Notes: generated from the sequence alone by a model not told the origin. Numbered from the stretch's first letter, positions 7,712 through 16,638 are shown. The stretch is 64,000 nt of DNA from Clostridia bacterium (GCA_017936375.1 JAGBFR010000066.1:1-64000); one strand, 5' to 3'. A program made the numbers and translations.

Positions 7712-9004
7712 TCAGGGAAGAGGAATATCGGTACCGTCGGATGTTCCTGTGTAATCGGCGGGATGGACGGTGACCATGCAGTTGTCATAGGCGGCGCTGC
7801 CGTCCTGTGCGCGGGCGGTGACGACCGCATAGCCGGGCGCGGCGGCATGCACATAGCCGTCGGGGGAGACGGTCACGGCCGCGGGATTGCTGCTGCTCCA
7901 TGTGAGCGTGGGGAGCGAGGCGTCCTCCGGCTGCAGATAGGCCTGCATGAAGAAGCCCTCGCCCACGCGCAGCGCGGTCTGATGGGTGGACAGATCGATC
8001 GAGGTGATCATCTGCCACGGCTCCGCCTCGCCAATGACGTAGTACGGGATGCCGGAGCTGTCGGCATATGCGCGCATCGGGCTGCCCGCCTCACAGGCGA
8101 TGACCAGCCGGTCGCAGCCGGAGAAGGCATTCCACGCGGCGTCGATCGGCCTGCTGCCCGCAAGGACGAGGCGGAGCTCGTCGCAATCGGCAAAGGCCTG
8201 ATCGCCGATGCGCACCACGCTGGAATCGCGCAGGTTGATATAGTTCATGCCCGCGCCGGAAAAGCACTCGGCCGGGACGACCTGCAGCGCGCCGGGCAGC
8301 GCATTGTCCTCCCATTCGCCGACGAGCACGGTGATCGCTGCGACATAAGCGCCGCTCCTCGAGGAGGCGATGATGCGCGCTGCGCCGCTGCGATGGGCGG
8401 AGAGATAGCCGCTTCCGCTCACGGAGACGACGGAGGGATTGGTCGAGTGCCAATTGAGCGTGGAGACGCCCGGCAGATATTGCAGCTGGCAGCCCGTGCC
8501 GGGGAACATGGGAATGGTGGTCATCTCCTGAATGTGCAGCGAGGAGGGGAGCATGCTTTCATCCACGGCATAGAGCGTGCGGGACTGCACCTCCCTGTCC
8601 GCCGCGGGGAAGATGAGCCCGTCCTGCCACGGGGACCATGCGGACCAGCGGCAGTAGGTGTAGGTTCTCGTCCGCGTGCGGTAGATGTACTCGGTGAAGG
8701 GGGGATCGGCGTAGGCGTGGTAGACGGACTGCACTTCGCAGTCAGGCGTCGATGCGACAGGTTCGCTGCCGTTGGTGGCCCACTCGCTCCACGCGCTGAC
8801 TTCCTCACCGGCGGGCGTCCAGCCCGGGAAGGTCGGGCTGTCGGAGGAGATGGTCTCCATGGTTCTGGCGCGGAATTGGAGTTTGGTGATGTAATTCACC
8901 TCGGGCGGCACGTCGGTCCACTGCGGCTGCGGGGCCTGCGCGGGCGTGACGAAATTCAGGATGACAAGCAGCCTTGCCATCAGCCTTGAAAAGAGATTGG
9001 ACAC
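7712..9004 (-). CDS. secreted protein with bacterial Ig-like (BIG2) domains and an LRR_5-like segment
   Basis: Predicted exported 430-residue protein of unknown role. A short hydrophobic N-terminus is followed by a Trp-rich region with WSEW and WSPW motifs, a first BIG2-like domain (about 185-230), a BspA/LRR_5-like segment (about 245-320, FADCDELRLV and FSGCDRLVI) and a second BIG2-like domain (about 335-415, LTWSSSNPAAVTV). Such modules are typical of surface proteins in gut Firmicutes. No enzyme motif or sortase signal was found. Start is GTG 9004 behind GGGGGAG; a later ATG (MARLL) is possible. A near-consensus promoter lies 46 bp upstream. Confidence 0.75.
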   Translation of the reverse strand: MSNLFSRLMARLLVILNFVTPAQAPQPQWTDVPPEVNYITKLQFRARTMETISSDSPTFPGWTPAGEEVSAWSEWATNGSEPVASTPDCEVQSVYHAYADPPFTEYIYRTRTRTYTYCRWSAWSPWQDGLIFPAADREVQSRTLYAVDESMLPSSLHIQEMTTIPMFPGTGCQLQYLPGVSTLNWHSTNPSVVSVSGSGYLSAHRSGAARIIASSRSGAYVAAITVLVGEWEDNALPGALQVVPAECFSGAGMNYINLRDSSVVRIGDQAFADCDELRLVLAGSRPIDAAWNAFSGCDRLVIACEAGSPMRAYADSSGIPYYVIGEAEPWQMITSIDLSTHQTALRVGEGFFMQAYLQPEDASLPTLTWSSSNPAAVTVSPDGYVHAAAPGYAVVTARAQDGSAAYDNCMVTVHPADYTGTSDGTDIPLP

Positions 9005-9049
9005 GACGCTCCCCCTCTCCGCCGGATAGATGATGATGAATGCGACTTC

Positions 9050-9078
9050 ATTATATCAGACGAAAAAGCAAAGTTCAA
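9050..9078 (-). promoter_or_regulatory. sigma-A promoter of the BIG2 protein gene
   Basis: Minus strand TTGAAC (9073-9078), 17-bp spacer, TATAAT (9050-9055). Confidence 0.8.
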
Positions 9079-9117
9079 TATTCCCATCCGGCTGGAAAAA
9101 ACGCCGGCTGCGCATGG

Positions 9118-9148
9118 AAAAAGCCCCGTCTCCACAGGGAGGCGGGGC
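9118..9148 (-). terminator. terminator of glgA
   Basis: On the minus strand GCCCCGCCTCC, loop, GGAGACGGGGC (9123-9148) is followed by TTTTT, 22 bp after the glgA stop codon. Confidence 0.9.
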
Positions 9149-9170
9149 GATGACTGCATGCAGGGGATGA

Positions 9171-10988
9171 TTACAGCTTGACGGGGGCGAGCAGCTTGCG
9201 GATGGCAAAGCCCTTGGCCAGGTTGCCGGTGATCTTGAGCTGGCCGTTCATGTAGAGCTTGTCCGTGGTGGTGAAGCCGCGGGCCATATCCATCAGGTTT
9301 TCATAGGAGCACTCGACGAAGGCCTCGGCGTTGCCCATCGGGGTCGGGCGGACGTACATCAGGCCGTCCCTGAATTCGACGTGGAAGAAGCCGTGGCCCG
9401 GGCCGACGATCTCGATCTGCACCGTGCGGTGGAAGGCCGTGTCGATCGTCTCCTGACGGCGGGCCTTGTGCTCGGCGTCGTTGACCTCATAGGCGTGCTT
9501 GAGGTTGTCAAACGCCTCCTGGAAGGTGATGTCGCTGCCGCTGGTCTCGTCGCAGATGTCGCCGTACATGCGGTTGTACTGCATGGCGCTCTTGTTCCAG
9601 GAGAAGTCCTTGGTCATGCAGCGGCGGCGGAGCTTATTGAACATCTCCTCGTCGGCGAAGTAGAGCTTGACCGCTTCGCTGATGGCGAGGTAGAGCGCCT
9701 TGGACTGATAATCCGCGAACGAGAAGCCGTCGCCGATGCCGTCAAAGTCCTTGTAGGCGCGCACGGAGTCCTTCAGGCCGCCGGTCTCATGGACGATCGG
9801 CACCGTGCCGTAGCGCATGGCCATCATCTGGGAGAGGCCGCAGGGCTCAAAGCGGGAGGGCATGAGGTACATGTCCGCGCCGGCAAAGATCTTGCTGGCC
9901 ATCGGCTCGTTGTAATTGCTGGAGAAGCCGATCTGGCCCGGCCACTGCTGCATGGCCCAGTTGAAGTAGTCGATGTATTTCTGCTCGCCCTGGCCAAAGA
10001 CGATCAGCTGCACGCCCATCTCCATGATCTTGGGCAGGATCTCGCGGATGAGCTCAATGCCCTTCTGCTCGACGAGGCGGGCGACGGAGCAGAGCACCGG
10101 CCATTCCGGCTCCTGCGCCAGACCGAAGAGCTTTTGAATCTCGCGCTTGCACAGCGCCTTGCCGTGCATGTCGTCGACGGTGAAGCGATAGGGGATCATC
10201 GGGTCATGCGTGGGGTCGTAGTGATCCACGTCGATGCCGTTGAGGATGCCGTAGAGCTTGCCGTCGACCATGTCGACCACGCCCTGCAGGCCGTGGGCAA
10301 AGTAGGGGAAGTGGAGCTCGCGCGCATACGTCGGGGAGACGGTGGAGACGGCGTCGGCCATCATCATCGCGCCCTTCATGAGGTTGATGTCCGAGCGGCC
10401 CTCGAATTCATAGCCGAGGCCGCCGTCGTACCAGCCCTCCGGCAGGGCGAAGGTATCGGTCATCTCATTGCGGCCGAACTGGCCCTGATAGGCGATATTG
10501 TGGATGGTGTAGACGGTTTTGATGGGCTTGAGGCTGTCGTTGATGACCGCGTCGTTCTTCAGATAGATCACGGCGAGGGCGGTCTCCCAGTCGTTGCAGT
10601 GCAGGATCTGCGGCATGAAGTCAAGATGCGGCAGCAGATCGATGACCGCGCGGCTGAAGAAGGCAAAGCGCAGAGAGTCGTCGCCATAGCCGTACAGGCG
10701 CGGGCGATGGAAGAAGTGCTCATGCTCCACGAACCAGACTGTCACGCCGCCCAGCTCGCCGCGATGCAGGCCGCATTCCATGCGGCGCTCGCCCAGCTGC
10801 ACGGTGATCGTCTTCACATAGGTGATCTGATCGGCATAGGCCTCGCGGGTGCACTGATAATACGGCACGATGATGGCGATCTCGTCGCCCGTCTTCTTGA
10901 GTGCAGGAGGCAGGGAGAAGGCGACGTCGGCCAGGCCGCCGGATTTGCTGAAGGGGGCGCATTCGCTGGTGACAAACAGGATTTTCAT
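9171..10988 (-). CDS. glgA: glycogen synthase fused to a C-terminal SCP2-like domain
   Basis: Cytosolic GT5 enzyme that extends alpha-1,4-glucan from ADP-glucose. The N-terminal Rossmann half starts MKILFVTSECAPFSKSGGLADV, carrying the KxGGLADV nucleotide-sugar loop (Lys15). The second half has RFEPCGLSQMMAMRYG, with the retaining-GT glutamate region, and a GGLKDSV loop. Bacterial GlgA is normally about 480 residues; this one is 605. The extra tail, about residues 500-605, resembles an SCP2 sterol-carrier domain: an HVEFRDGLMYV beta hairpin, then LYMNGQLKITGNLAKG, like the SCP2 signature for helix, sheet and lipid tunnel. Start ATG 10988 follows GAGGAG. No other glycogen gene lies beside it. 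Confidence 0.93.
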   Translation of the reverse strand: MKILFVTSECAPFSKSGGLADVAFSLPPALKKTGDEIAIIVPYYQCTREAYADQITYVKTITVQLGERRMECGLHRGELGGVTVWFVEHEHFFHRPRLYGYGDDSLRFAFFSRAVIDLLPHLDFMPQILHCNDWETALAVIYLKNDAVINDSLKPIKTVYTIHNIAYQGQFGRNEMTDTFALPEGWYDGGLGYEFEGRSDINLMKGAMMMADAVSTVSPTYARELHFPYFAHGLQGVVDMVDGKLYGILNGIDVDHYDPTHDPMIPYRFTVDDMHGKALCKREIQKLFGLAQEPEWPVLCSVARLVEQKGIELIREILPKIMEMGVQLIVFGQGEQKYIDYFNWAMQQWPGQIGFSSNYNEPMASKIFAGADMYLMPSRFEPCGLSQMMAMRYGTVPIVHETGGLKDSVRAYKDFDGIGDGFSFADYQSKALYLAISEAVKLYFADEEMFNKLRRRCMTKDFSWNKSAMQYNRMYGDICDETSGSDITFQEAFDNLKHAYEVNDAEHKARRQETIDTAFHRTVQIEIVGPGHGFFHVEFRDGLMYVRPTPMGNAEAFVECSYENLMDMARGFTTTDKLYMNGQLKITGNLAKGFAIRKLLAPVKL

Positions 10989-11167
10989 GGGGAGTTCTCC
11001 TCTCTGCGTGGGATGATATTCGTTTTAAATTAATAACAAATTGACGGATGGAATCCGTATACCGCGCTGCATATCAAGAACTGCGCAGGCCGTGCCCTCT
11101 TGAAAAAAAGCGGCTGGCGGGCGCAGTGCAGGCTGCGGTATGCATCCTTTTGGAGATTACTGACTAT

Positions 11168-11196
11168 ATTTTAGCGGACGATAAGGAAAAAGTCAA
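11168..11196 (-). promoter_or_regulatory. candidate sigma-A promoter of glgA with a long leader
   Basis: Minus strand TTGACT (11191-11196), 17-bp spacer, TAAAAT (11168-11173), giving a leader of about 170 nt before the glgA start. Nothing else is recognised in the 10989-11273 interval; a 70-codon frame at 11048-11260 has no family features. Confidence 0.65.
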
Positions 11197-11267
11197 CAAA
11201 TCTGCGGCCTTTTCCGGTCAATTGTTCGCCGGAAAGGGACAATCTGGGAGCATTTTGTGACGGAATA

Positions 11268-11293
11268 GAAAAAGGAGACGCCGGAGCGTCCCC
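11268..11293 (-). terminator. terminator of the TauE/SafE permease gene
   Basis: Minus strand GGGGACGC, loop, GCGTCTCC followed by TTTTTC. Confidence 0.8.
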
Positions 11294-11307
11294 TGTGGAT
11301 GTGAAAA

Positions 11308-12090
11308 TCAGCCGCCGAAGAGCGTGCCCGCCAGCCGGATGAACAGCAGCGCCAGCACGAAGAGGAACATGGGCCGGATGACCTTGGCGCCCTTCTTCAT
11401 GGCAAGACCCGCGCCGATGTAGCTGCCGGCGATGTTGAAGACGGTCGCCAGCAGCACCGCCGGCCAGACGACCGCGCCGGAGAGGGCGAAGGTCGAGGCC
11501 GAGGCGAGATTGGCGCAGAAGGCGACGACCTTCGTATTGCCGGAGGCCGTGGTCAGGTCCAGCCGCGTCAGCAGGCAGAAGGCGAGCATGAAGAACGTGC
11601 CCGAGCCCGCGCCGTAGAAGCCCTGATAGGCGCCGATGACGAGGCCGATGAAGAGCGCGCCGCCGAGCATGCGCGCGCGGCTGATCGTATCGACGTGATT
11701 CTCTGCGCCAAAATCGCGCTTGAGCAGGATGACCGCCGTGACGATGGGCAGCAGCACGATCATCACGATCTCAAGAATCCGCTCGGGCAGGATCAGATTG
11801 AGCCGCGCGCCAAGGAATGCGCCCACGATCGCCAGCGGCGCGGTGATCAGCGCCGTCGGCCAGTGGATGCGCCCGCCGCGCATGTATCGCGCCAGCGACG
11901 TCGCCCCGCCGAAGAAGATGGAACACTGGTTTGTGCCCGTGACCAGATGCGGCGGGAAGCCGATGGTCAGGTACATCGGCAGCGAGAGCAGGCCGCCGCC
12001 GCCGCAGACGGCGTCGATGATCCCGGAAAAGAAGAAGGTCAAGGCCAGCAGCGCGCCCTGCGCGCTGAGGATGGAGAATGTGAAGTCCAT
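11308..12090 (-). CDS. TauE/SafE (TSUP) family membrane permease
   Basis: Predicted inner-membrane permease of the sulfite exporter/TSUP family (DUF81), 260 residues with about eight hydrophobic segments. It shows the two-fold repeat typical of the family. The first half has FFFSGIIDAVCGGGGLLSLP followed by GTNQCSIFFGG. The second half has LVIGAYQGFYGAGSGTFFML followed by ASGNTKVVAFCAN. Substrates of the family include sulfite, sulfoacetate and other small organic anions; none is indicated here. The chosen start ATG 12090 has GGAG nine bases upstream; ATG 12105 is an alternative without a clear ribosome site. It is 29 bp behind the GH20 gene on the same strand and probably co-transcribed. Confidence 0.88.
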   Translation of the reverse strand: MDFTFSILSAQGALLALTFFFSGIIDAVCGGGGLLSLPMYLTIGFPPHLVTGTNQCSIFFGGATSLARYMRGGRIHWPTALITAPLAIVGAFLGARLNLILPERILEIVMIVLLPIVTAVILLKRDFGAENHVDTISRARMLGGALFIGLVIGAYQGFYGAGSGTFFMLAFCLLTRLDLTTASGNTKVVAFCANLASASTFALSGAVVWPAVLLATVFNIAGSYIGAGLAMKKGAKVIRPMFLFVLALLFIRLAGTLFGG

Positions 12091-12119
12091 GGCTGTTTGC
12101 TCCATTTGGAATTCTGATG

Positions 12120-13922
12120 TTATACCGTCCAGGTTGCGGCGGCGGGAGAGATCAGGGAGGCATAAACCGTATAGCGCGGGGGAGACATGGGCGTTTCCTC
12201 AAGCGCTTCAATGGCGGGGATATCTCCGGCGAGGTATTCGCGGATTTCCTGCGCGGCGTCGGCGAGGCGGCCCATGACCGCGCCGTAGCGCAGGGCGAGG
12301 ACCTCCCAGCCGGGGCGTTTGTTGTCGCGCGCCCAGAGCAGGCGGTGCGCCCAGCGCAGGGCCTCATACTTTTCGGCGAGGGCGGGCATCTTTTCATCGG
12401 CCAGCGCCGCGAGCCATGCCCGGTCGCCCGTCAGATAGCGCTCCCGCAGGCCGCAGAGGATCTCCGCTTTCGCGCGGACGACCTCAAACACGCATGCGGC
12501 ATAGCGGCACTCGGGCGTGTCGTATTTGCCAAGGACGGCGAGCGCCTCGTCCGCGCGGGCGATGGCGTCCTCCATGCTGTCCTTCATGCCGTGCAGCAGG
12601 GGGAAGAGCGGATCGCACCAGATGAGGTTTTTGCCCGTCGGGGTATCCAGATCCTCGGGATAGAGCTTGGCAAAGGCCTCCTGCACCTCATGCGGGATGC
12701 CGCTGACCAGCTCGCCGCAGAGGATGATCTCTTCCTCCGGGCAGTCCGGGCCCTGCCAGCAGGTTTCAGAGAAGTAGGGCAGCAGGCCGGAGGAGAGGAA
12801 GATATCCGTCTCCGCGCCGTCGTCGCCCCAGAGCGTGGCGAAGACCATGTCCACCCCGCGCCGCGCGCATACGCGCATGGCGGGCAGCATGGTGCGGCGC
12901 GTGCGCTCCACCTGCGGGAGGAAGCCCCACCATGTCCAGATGCCGCCGGCAAAGCACGTGCGGCCCATCGCCTCGTGGCGCTCGAGCATCGCGTCGTAGG
13001 TCGCCTCGTCGGTGTGGTAGTAGTCCCAGTAGCACAGGTCGATTTCCGGAATCCTGTCGATGATCTCCTGCGGGATCCGGCTCTCGGTGTCGTAATAGTT
13101 GTTGGTCTTGGAGCCGAGGCGGAAGTACATGTCGCTCCACATGATCGGGCGGAAGCCGTAGCGCTCGCAGATCTCCGTCACCCGGCAGACGTGGTTATGC
13201 AGGATTTCAAAGCGGTCGGCCATGCCGTTTCTGGCCAGATAGCGGCCAAGGCCCACGCCGTGCGCCTCGTCCATGCCGATATGGATGCGCTTTGTGCGCA
13301 TGCACGCGCGCATGCTGCGCACGCAGGCTTCGATGAATTCATACGTCTTCTCGTCGCCGCAGAGCAGCACGTCCGGCTGATCGCGCAGCACGCCGTTTTC
13401 CGCCCACTGGAGGAACTGCTTCATGTGGCCCAGCGCCTGAATGCAGGGGATGAGCTCCACGCCGATGGAGGCGGCGTAGTCGTCCAGCTCGCGCAGCTCC
13501 GCCTGCGTGTAACGGCCGCGCAGGTAGCCAAGGCGCGGATACTCCGGCACCTCGTAGGTGTCCTCGGTGTAGAGCATGAGCATATTCATGCCCAGCGAGG
13601 CGAGCTGGTCGATATAGCGCTTGACGGAGGCGACGGTCATCACCGCGCCGCGGGAACAGTCGGCCATCATGCCGCTGGTGGCGACGCGGCGCGTCTGCGT
13701 CACGTCGAGGGCGTCCTTCCCCTCGCGCACGCAGCGGGTGAGCAGGAAGAAGCCGCGGGCGAGCGCGTTTTCATTTTCCGCCTCGATGAGGGCGCTGCCG
13801 CCTGCAAGGCGCACATGCAGGCCGCTCTCTGCTTTCTTTATATCAATCGCATAGGGCAGGTCAATTCCCGTCGTCGCGGCGACGCGGGAGCGTATATCGC
13901 GGATGACTTCGTTGGCAAACAT
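12120..13922 (-). CDS. GH20 family beta-N-acetylhexosaminidase
   Basis: Exo-acting glycosidase that removes terminal GlcNAc (or GalNAc) residues by substrate-assisted catalysis. It has 600 residues and no signal peptide, so it should act on imported oligosaccharides, like streptococcal GcnA. The catalytic Asp-Glu pair is in HIGMDEAHG (Asp218-Glu219). The barrel start MMADCSRGAVMTV and ASLGMNMLMLYTEDTYE fit a GH20 (beta/alpha)8 barrel, after a small N-terminal domain. The helical C-terminal third is as long as in GcnA-like enzymes. Start ATG 13922 follows CGGAGGAATCGCC. The next gene on the same strand is the TSUP permease, probably the same operon. Confidence 0.88.
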   Translation of the reverse strand: MFANEVIRDIRSRVAATTGIDLPYAIDIKKAESGLHVRLAGGSALIEAENENALARGFFLLTRCVREGKDALDVTQTRRVATSGMMADCSRGAVMTVASVKRYIDQLASLGMNMLMLYTEDTYEVPEYPRLGYLRGRYTQAELRELDDYAASIGVELIPCIQALGHMKQFLQWAENGVLRDQPDVLLCGDEKTYEFIEACVRSMRACMRTKRIHIGMDEAHGVGLGRYLARNGMADRFEILHNHVCRVTEICERYGFRPIMWSDMYFRLGSKTNNYYDTESRIPQEIIDRIPEIDLCYWDYYHTDEATYDAMLERHEAMGRTCFAGGIWTWWGFLPQVERTRRTMLPAMRVCARRGVDMVFATLWGDDGAETDIFLSSGLLPYFSETCWQGPDCPEEEIILCGELVSGIPHEVQEAFAKLYPEDLDTPTGKNLIWCDPLFPLLHGMKDSMEDAIARADEALAVLGKYDTPECRYAACVFEVVRAKAEILCGLRERYLTGDRAWLAALADEKMPALAEKYEALRWAHRLLWARDNKRPGWEVLALRYGAVMGRLADAAQEIREYLAGDIPAIEALEETPMSPPRYTVYASLISPAAATWTV

Positions 13923-14035
13923 GGCGATTCCTCCGTTTCCTTCTATATGAATAATTCCATTATACAGCATGCGGGCGGGTTTGTCGCAGAATGTGAAGAA
14001 AAAAGGAGCGGGCAAATAGCGAATCTTGGCACCAC

Positions 14036-14188
14036 TCCTTCCACCAGCCTGACGGCTGGTCCCCCTTCCTCAAGAGGAAGGCTGCAACGAAACTGATCAG
14101 AGGAGCAGACTGTGTTTTCTGATAAGCAGCGTTGAGGGCTCCCTCTTGAGGGAGCTGGCACGGCGTAAGCCGTGACTGAGGGAGTGAA
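14036..14188. repeat. intergenic hairpin repeat, family 2 (two facing units)
   Basis: The right-hand unit is GCTCCCTC-tt-GAGGGAGC, TGGCA, CGGC-gtaa-GCCG, TGACTGAGGGAG. The left-hand unit (about 14043-14085) is a facing variant with CCAGCC-tga-GGCTGG and CCTTCCTC-aa-GAGGAAGG. The same two-hairpin plan recurs at 53731-53933, 57200-57338 and 60096-60167. This fills most of the space between the GH20 and parB genes. I see no gene in 13923-14260. Confidence 0.8.
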
Positions 14189-14229
14189 GCAAGGCAGGAG
14201 GAGTACAGAACAGGATAATGAATGGATAT

Positions 14230-14255
14230 AAAAAACCGCCCGGTTTCCCGGGCGG
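14230..14255 (-). terminator. terminator of the parA-parB operon
   Basis: Minus strand CCGCCCGG-GAAA-CCGGGCGG followed by TTTTTT, directly behind the parB stop. Confidence 0.95.
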
Positions 14256-14260
14256 GCGCG

Positions 14261-15157
14261 TCACTGCATCTCCATCATGTCCCAGAGCTTCTGCAGCTCA
14301 TCCTGGCTGCTGTACTCAAGGACGATCTTTCCCTTTTTCTCGGTGCCCTGCAGCGAGACCTTCAGGCCTGTCGCGCTGCGCAGGCGCTCGGTCAGCTCCT
14401 CGTATTCCACGGGCAGCGGCGCGGGCTCCTTCTTCGCCTTCTTTTCCTGCTTTTCGGGCGCGTTCTTGGCTGCGGCCTCCAGCTGGCGGACGGACCAGGC
14501 GAACTGCAGCGTCTTGGCGAAGAGATTGGCCTGCTGCTCACGGCTCTCGATGCCGGCGAGCACGCGCGCATGGCCGGCGGAGATCGCGCCGGAGATCACG
14601 GCCTCCTGCATCTTTTTGGGCAGATTGAGCAGGCGGAGCAGGTTCGCCACGGCGGAGCGGCTGCGGCCCAGGCGCTCTGCGACGGCCTCCTGCGTCATCG
14701 CGCATTCGGTCATCAGCGCGTGGATGCCCTGCGCCTCCTCGATGGCGTTGAGGTCCTCGCGCTGGATATTCTCAATCAGCGCGGCCTCCTGCTTTTTCAC
14801 GTCGTCCCACTCGCGGACGATGGCGGGGATGGTCTCAAGACCCGCGATGCGCGTGGCGCGCCAGCGGCGCTCGCCGGCGATGATCGTATAGCGGCTGCCC
14901 TCGCGCGCGACGAGGATCGGGGAGAGCACGCCGCTCGCGCGGATGGAATCGGCGAGGGCGATGAGCGCCTCGTCGTCAAAATTCTTTCTCGGCTGGAGGC
15001 GGTTGGGGTCGATGTCCTCGACGTTCAGTTCGACCACGGCGTCCGCCGGAACGGCGGCGTGCAGCGCGGCGGGGGCCGCCTCGACGGATTCAACGACGTC
15101 CTCGACGTCCGGCAGGATGGCGCTCAGGCCCCTGCCAAGGCCCATTTTCTTAGCCAT
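14261..15157 (-). CDS. parB: chromosome partitioning protein ParB (Spo0J)
   Basis: CTP-dependent DNA clamp that loads at parS and spreads to organise the origin for segregation and SMC loading. The 298-residue chain has the ParA-stimulating N-terminus (KKMGLGRGLSAIL), the CTP-binding GERRWR motif at residues 95-100, the central helix-turn-helix (AVAERLGRSRSAVANLLRLL) that reads parS, and a C-terminal dimerisation domain after a Lys/Glu-rich linker (about 230-250). Three perfect parS sites lie 10 kb away at 4263-4357. It follows parA by 39 bp on the same strand. Start ATG 15157 follows AAAGGAACC. Confidence 0.97.
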   Translation of the reverse strand: MAKKMGLGRGLSAILPDVEDVVESVEAAPAALHAAVPADAVVELNVEDIDPNRLQPRKNFDDEALIALADSIRASGVLSPILVAREGSRYTIIAGERRWRATRIAGLETIPAIVREWDDVKKQEAALIENIQREDLNAIEEAQGIHALMTECAMTQEAVAERLGRSRSAVANLLRLLNLPKKMQEAVISGAISAGHARVLAGIESREQQANLFAKTLQFAWSVRQLEAAAKNAPEKQEKKAKKEPAPLPVEYEELTERLRSATGLKVSLQGTEKKGKIVLEYSSQDELQKLWDMMEMQ

Positions 15158-15196
15158 ATCGGTTCCTTTCCAAGCGGGGCGTCGCCCCGGTAAGCG

Positions 15197-15958
15197 TTAT
15201 TTGACGTTTGCGAGGAATTCCTTTGCCAGCGCCTGATAGCTCTGCGCGCCCAGCGACCTCGGGTCATAGAGGTGAATGGGCGTGCCGTGGCTGGGCGCTT
15301 CGCCAAGGCGCACATTGCGCGGGATGACGGTGGAGAAGACCTTGCCCTTGAAGACCTTGCGCACCTCCTGCGCGACCTGAATGCCCAGATTCGTGCGCGC
15401 GTCGAGCATCGTCAGCACCACACCGTCGATGCTCAGCCTGCGGTTGATCTTCTGCACCTTCTGGATGGTGCCCATCAGCGCGGAGACGCCCTCCAGCGCA
15501 TAGTATTCGCACTGGATCGGGATGAGCACGCCGTTTGCCGCGCAGAGCGCGTTGAGGGTGATCAGCCCGAGGGAGGGCGGGCCGTCGATGAAGACGTAGT
15601 CAAACGCGTCCCGCGCAGCGGCGAGCGCGTCGGCAAGCACATGCTCGCGGTGATCCATGCCAGCCAGCTCGATCTCCGCGCCGGCGAGGCGGATGTCCGC
15701 CGGGAGGACGAAGAGCGTGGGCACGTCGGTCTTCTGCAGCGCGTCCATGAGCGCGGCCTCGCCCGCCATGACCTCGTAGATCGTGGGCGTCTTTTCCTTC
15801 ACGCGCACGCCGAGTCCGCTGGATGTATTGCCCTGCGGGTCGGCGTCCACGACGAGCACGCGCTTGCCCTCGGCGGCGACGCAGGCCGCGAGGTTGACGC
15901 TGGTGGTCGTCTTGCCGACGCCGCCCTTCTGATTGGTGACAGCAATGATTCTGGCCAT
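15197..15958 (-). CDS. parA: chromosome partitioning ATPase ParA (Soj)
   Basis: Deviant Walker-type ATPase that forms DNA-bound dimers and, together with ParB, moves origins and modulates DnaA. The 253-residue chain carries the deviant Walker A KGGVGKTT (residues 11-18, with signature Lys11), VLVVDADPQGNTSSGLG (switch I) and FIDGPPSLG (Walker B). This is the short chromosomal type with no N-terminal helix-turn-helix. Start ATG 15958 follows TGAGGATT. It sits between an unknown small gene (70 bp upstream) and parB, and the three are likely one transcript. Confidence 0.97.
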   Translation of the reverse strand: MARIIAVTNQKGGVGKTTTSVNLAACVAAEGKRVLVVDADPQGNTSSGLGVRVKEKTPTIYEVMAGEAALMDALQKTDVPTLFVLPADIRLAGAEIELAGMDHREHVLADALAAARDAFDYVFIDGPPSLGLITLNALCAANGVLIPIQCEYYALEGVSALMGTIQKVQKINRRLSIDGVVLTMLDARTNLGIQVAQEVRKVFKGKVFSTVIPRNVRLGEAPSHGTPIHLYDPRSLGAQSYQALAKEFLANVK

Positions 15959-16028
15959 GATAATCCTCAGTCATGCCGCGGCCCGCGCGGGATCGGCGGG
16001 CCGGGCGAATTTCTATCTTAATAAAGCT

Positions 16029-16481
16029 TTATGAAAGCTGGCTGTTTTCCTCGAGCACCTGCGTGAGCCAGCCCCTGTCAAAGGCGTCCAGCTCATAGCG
16101 CGCGAGCAGCTCGCGCATGGCGGCGAAGGAGCCCTCGCGCGCGAGATCAAAGAGCATATCGCGCAGCAGGGAGGTCGGCTCCTTGCGGCTGTAGCAGAGG
16201 GCAAGCAGCCTGTCGGAGAGGTCGCGGATGCCATCGCCCGTGACGCGGCGGCGCTTGCCGTCGTCCGTCGTGACGACCATCGTGCCGCCCGTGCCGACGT
16301 AGACCGCGTTGAAGAGCGCGGAGTCCGTCTTTCTCCAGAGCACGGCGAGAGTGTCGTCTGAATGGAGGAAGCGCACGAGCTGCGCATTGACGGCATAGAC
16401 GATATCCGGGCAGCGCGAGAGAAGCTCGCTGCCCAGCTGCGCATGCAGCATCGCCTCGATCTGGTCGAGCCTGCCTGCCAT
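16029..16481 (-). CDS. uncharacterised protein at the head of the parA-parB operon
   Basis: I do not recognise this 150-residue protein. It is soluble, with no signal peptide, membrane segment or cysteine motif. A basic patch (GKRRRVTGDG, about residues 73-82) lies between a predicted alpha/beta N-terminal half and a helical C-terminal half. Its start is ATG 16481, six bases after GGAGGG; a longer frame starts upstream but overlaps the promoter. It is 70 bp upstream of parA with no visible terminator between, so it is probably co-transcribed with parAB. A role in segregation is only a guess from position. Confidence 0.65.
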   Translation of the reverse strand: MAGRLDQIEAMLHAQLGSELLSRCPDIVYAVNAQLVRFLHSDDTLAVLWRKTDSALFNAVYVGTGGTMVVTTDDGKRRRVTGDGIRDLSDRLLALCYSRKEPTSLLRDMLFDLAREGSFAAMRELLARYELDAFDRGWLTQVLEENSQLS

Positions 16482-16526
16482 GGTCATCCCTCCCGTATAT
16501 CGGTCAGCATCCGTATCCATCTTTAT

Positions 16527-16556
16527 ATTGTACACGCTCCATGCAAGGTCCCGCAA
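16527..16556 (-). promoter_or_regulatory. candidate promoter of the parAB operon
   Basis: Minus strand TTGCGG (16551-16556), 18-bp spacer, TACAAT (16527-16532), about 45 bp upstream of the first start codon. Confidence 0.6.
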
Positions 16557-16609
16557 GTGGTTTTGACAAAATCGGCGAAAAAGGGGACTGTCCGCGCTCT
16601 GGCTGTCGG

Positions 16610-16638
16610 TTTACAAATTCCATGCAGGCGGGTATACT
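16610..16638 (+). promoter_or_regulatory. sigma-A promoter of tldD-pmbA
   Basis: TTTACA (16610-16615), 17-bp spacer, TATACT (16633-16638). Confidence 0.8.

Noticed and set aside
11048..11260. A 70-codon + strand frame upstream of glgA
   Set aside because: No ribosome site or recognisable composition; it overlaps the minus-strand promoter of glgA.
12117..14096. A 659-codon + strand frame opposite the GH20 gene
   Set aside because: No family motif or ribosome site; the minus strand carries the GH20 catalytic pair.
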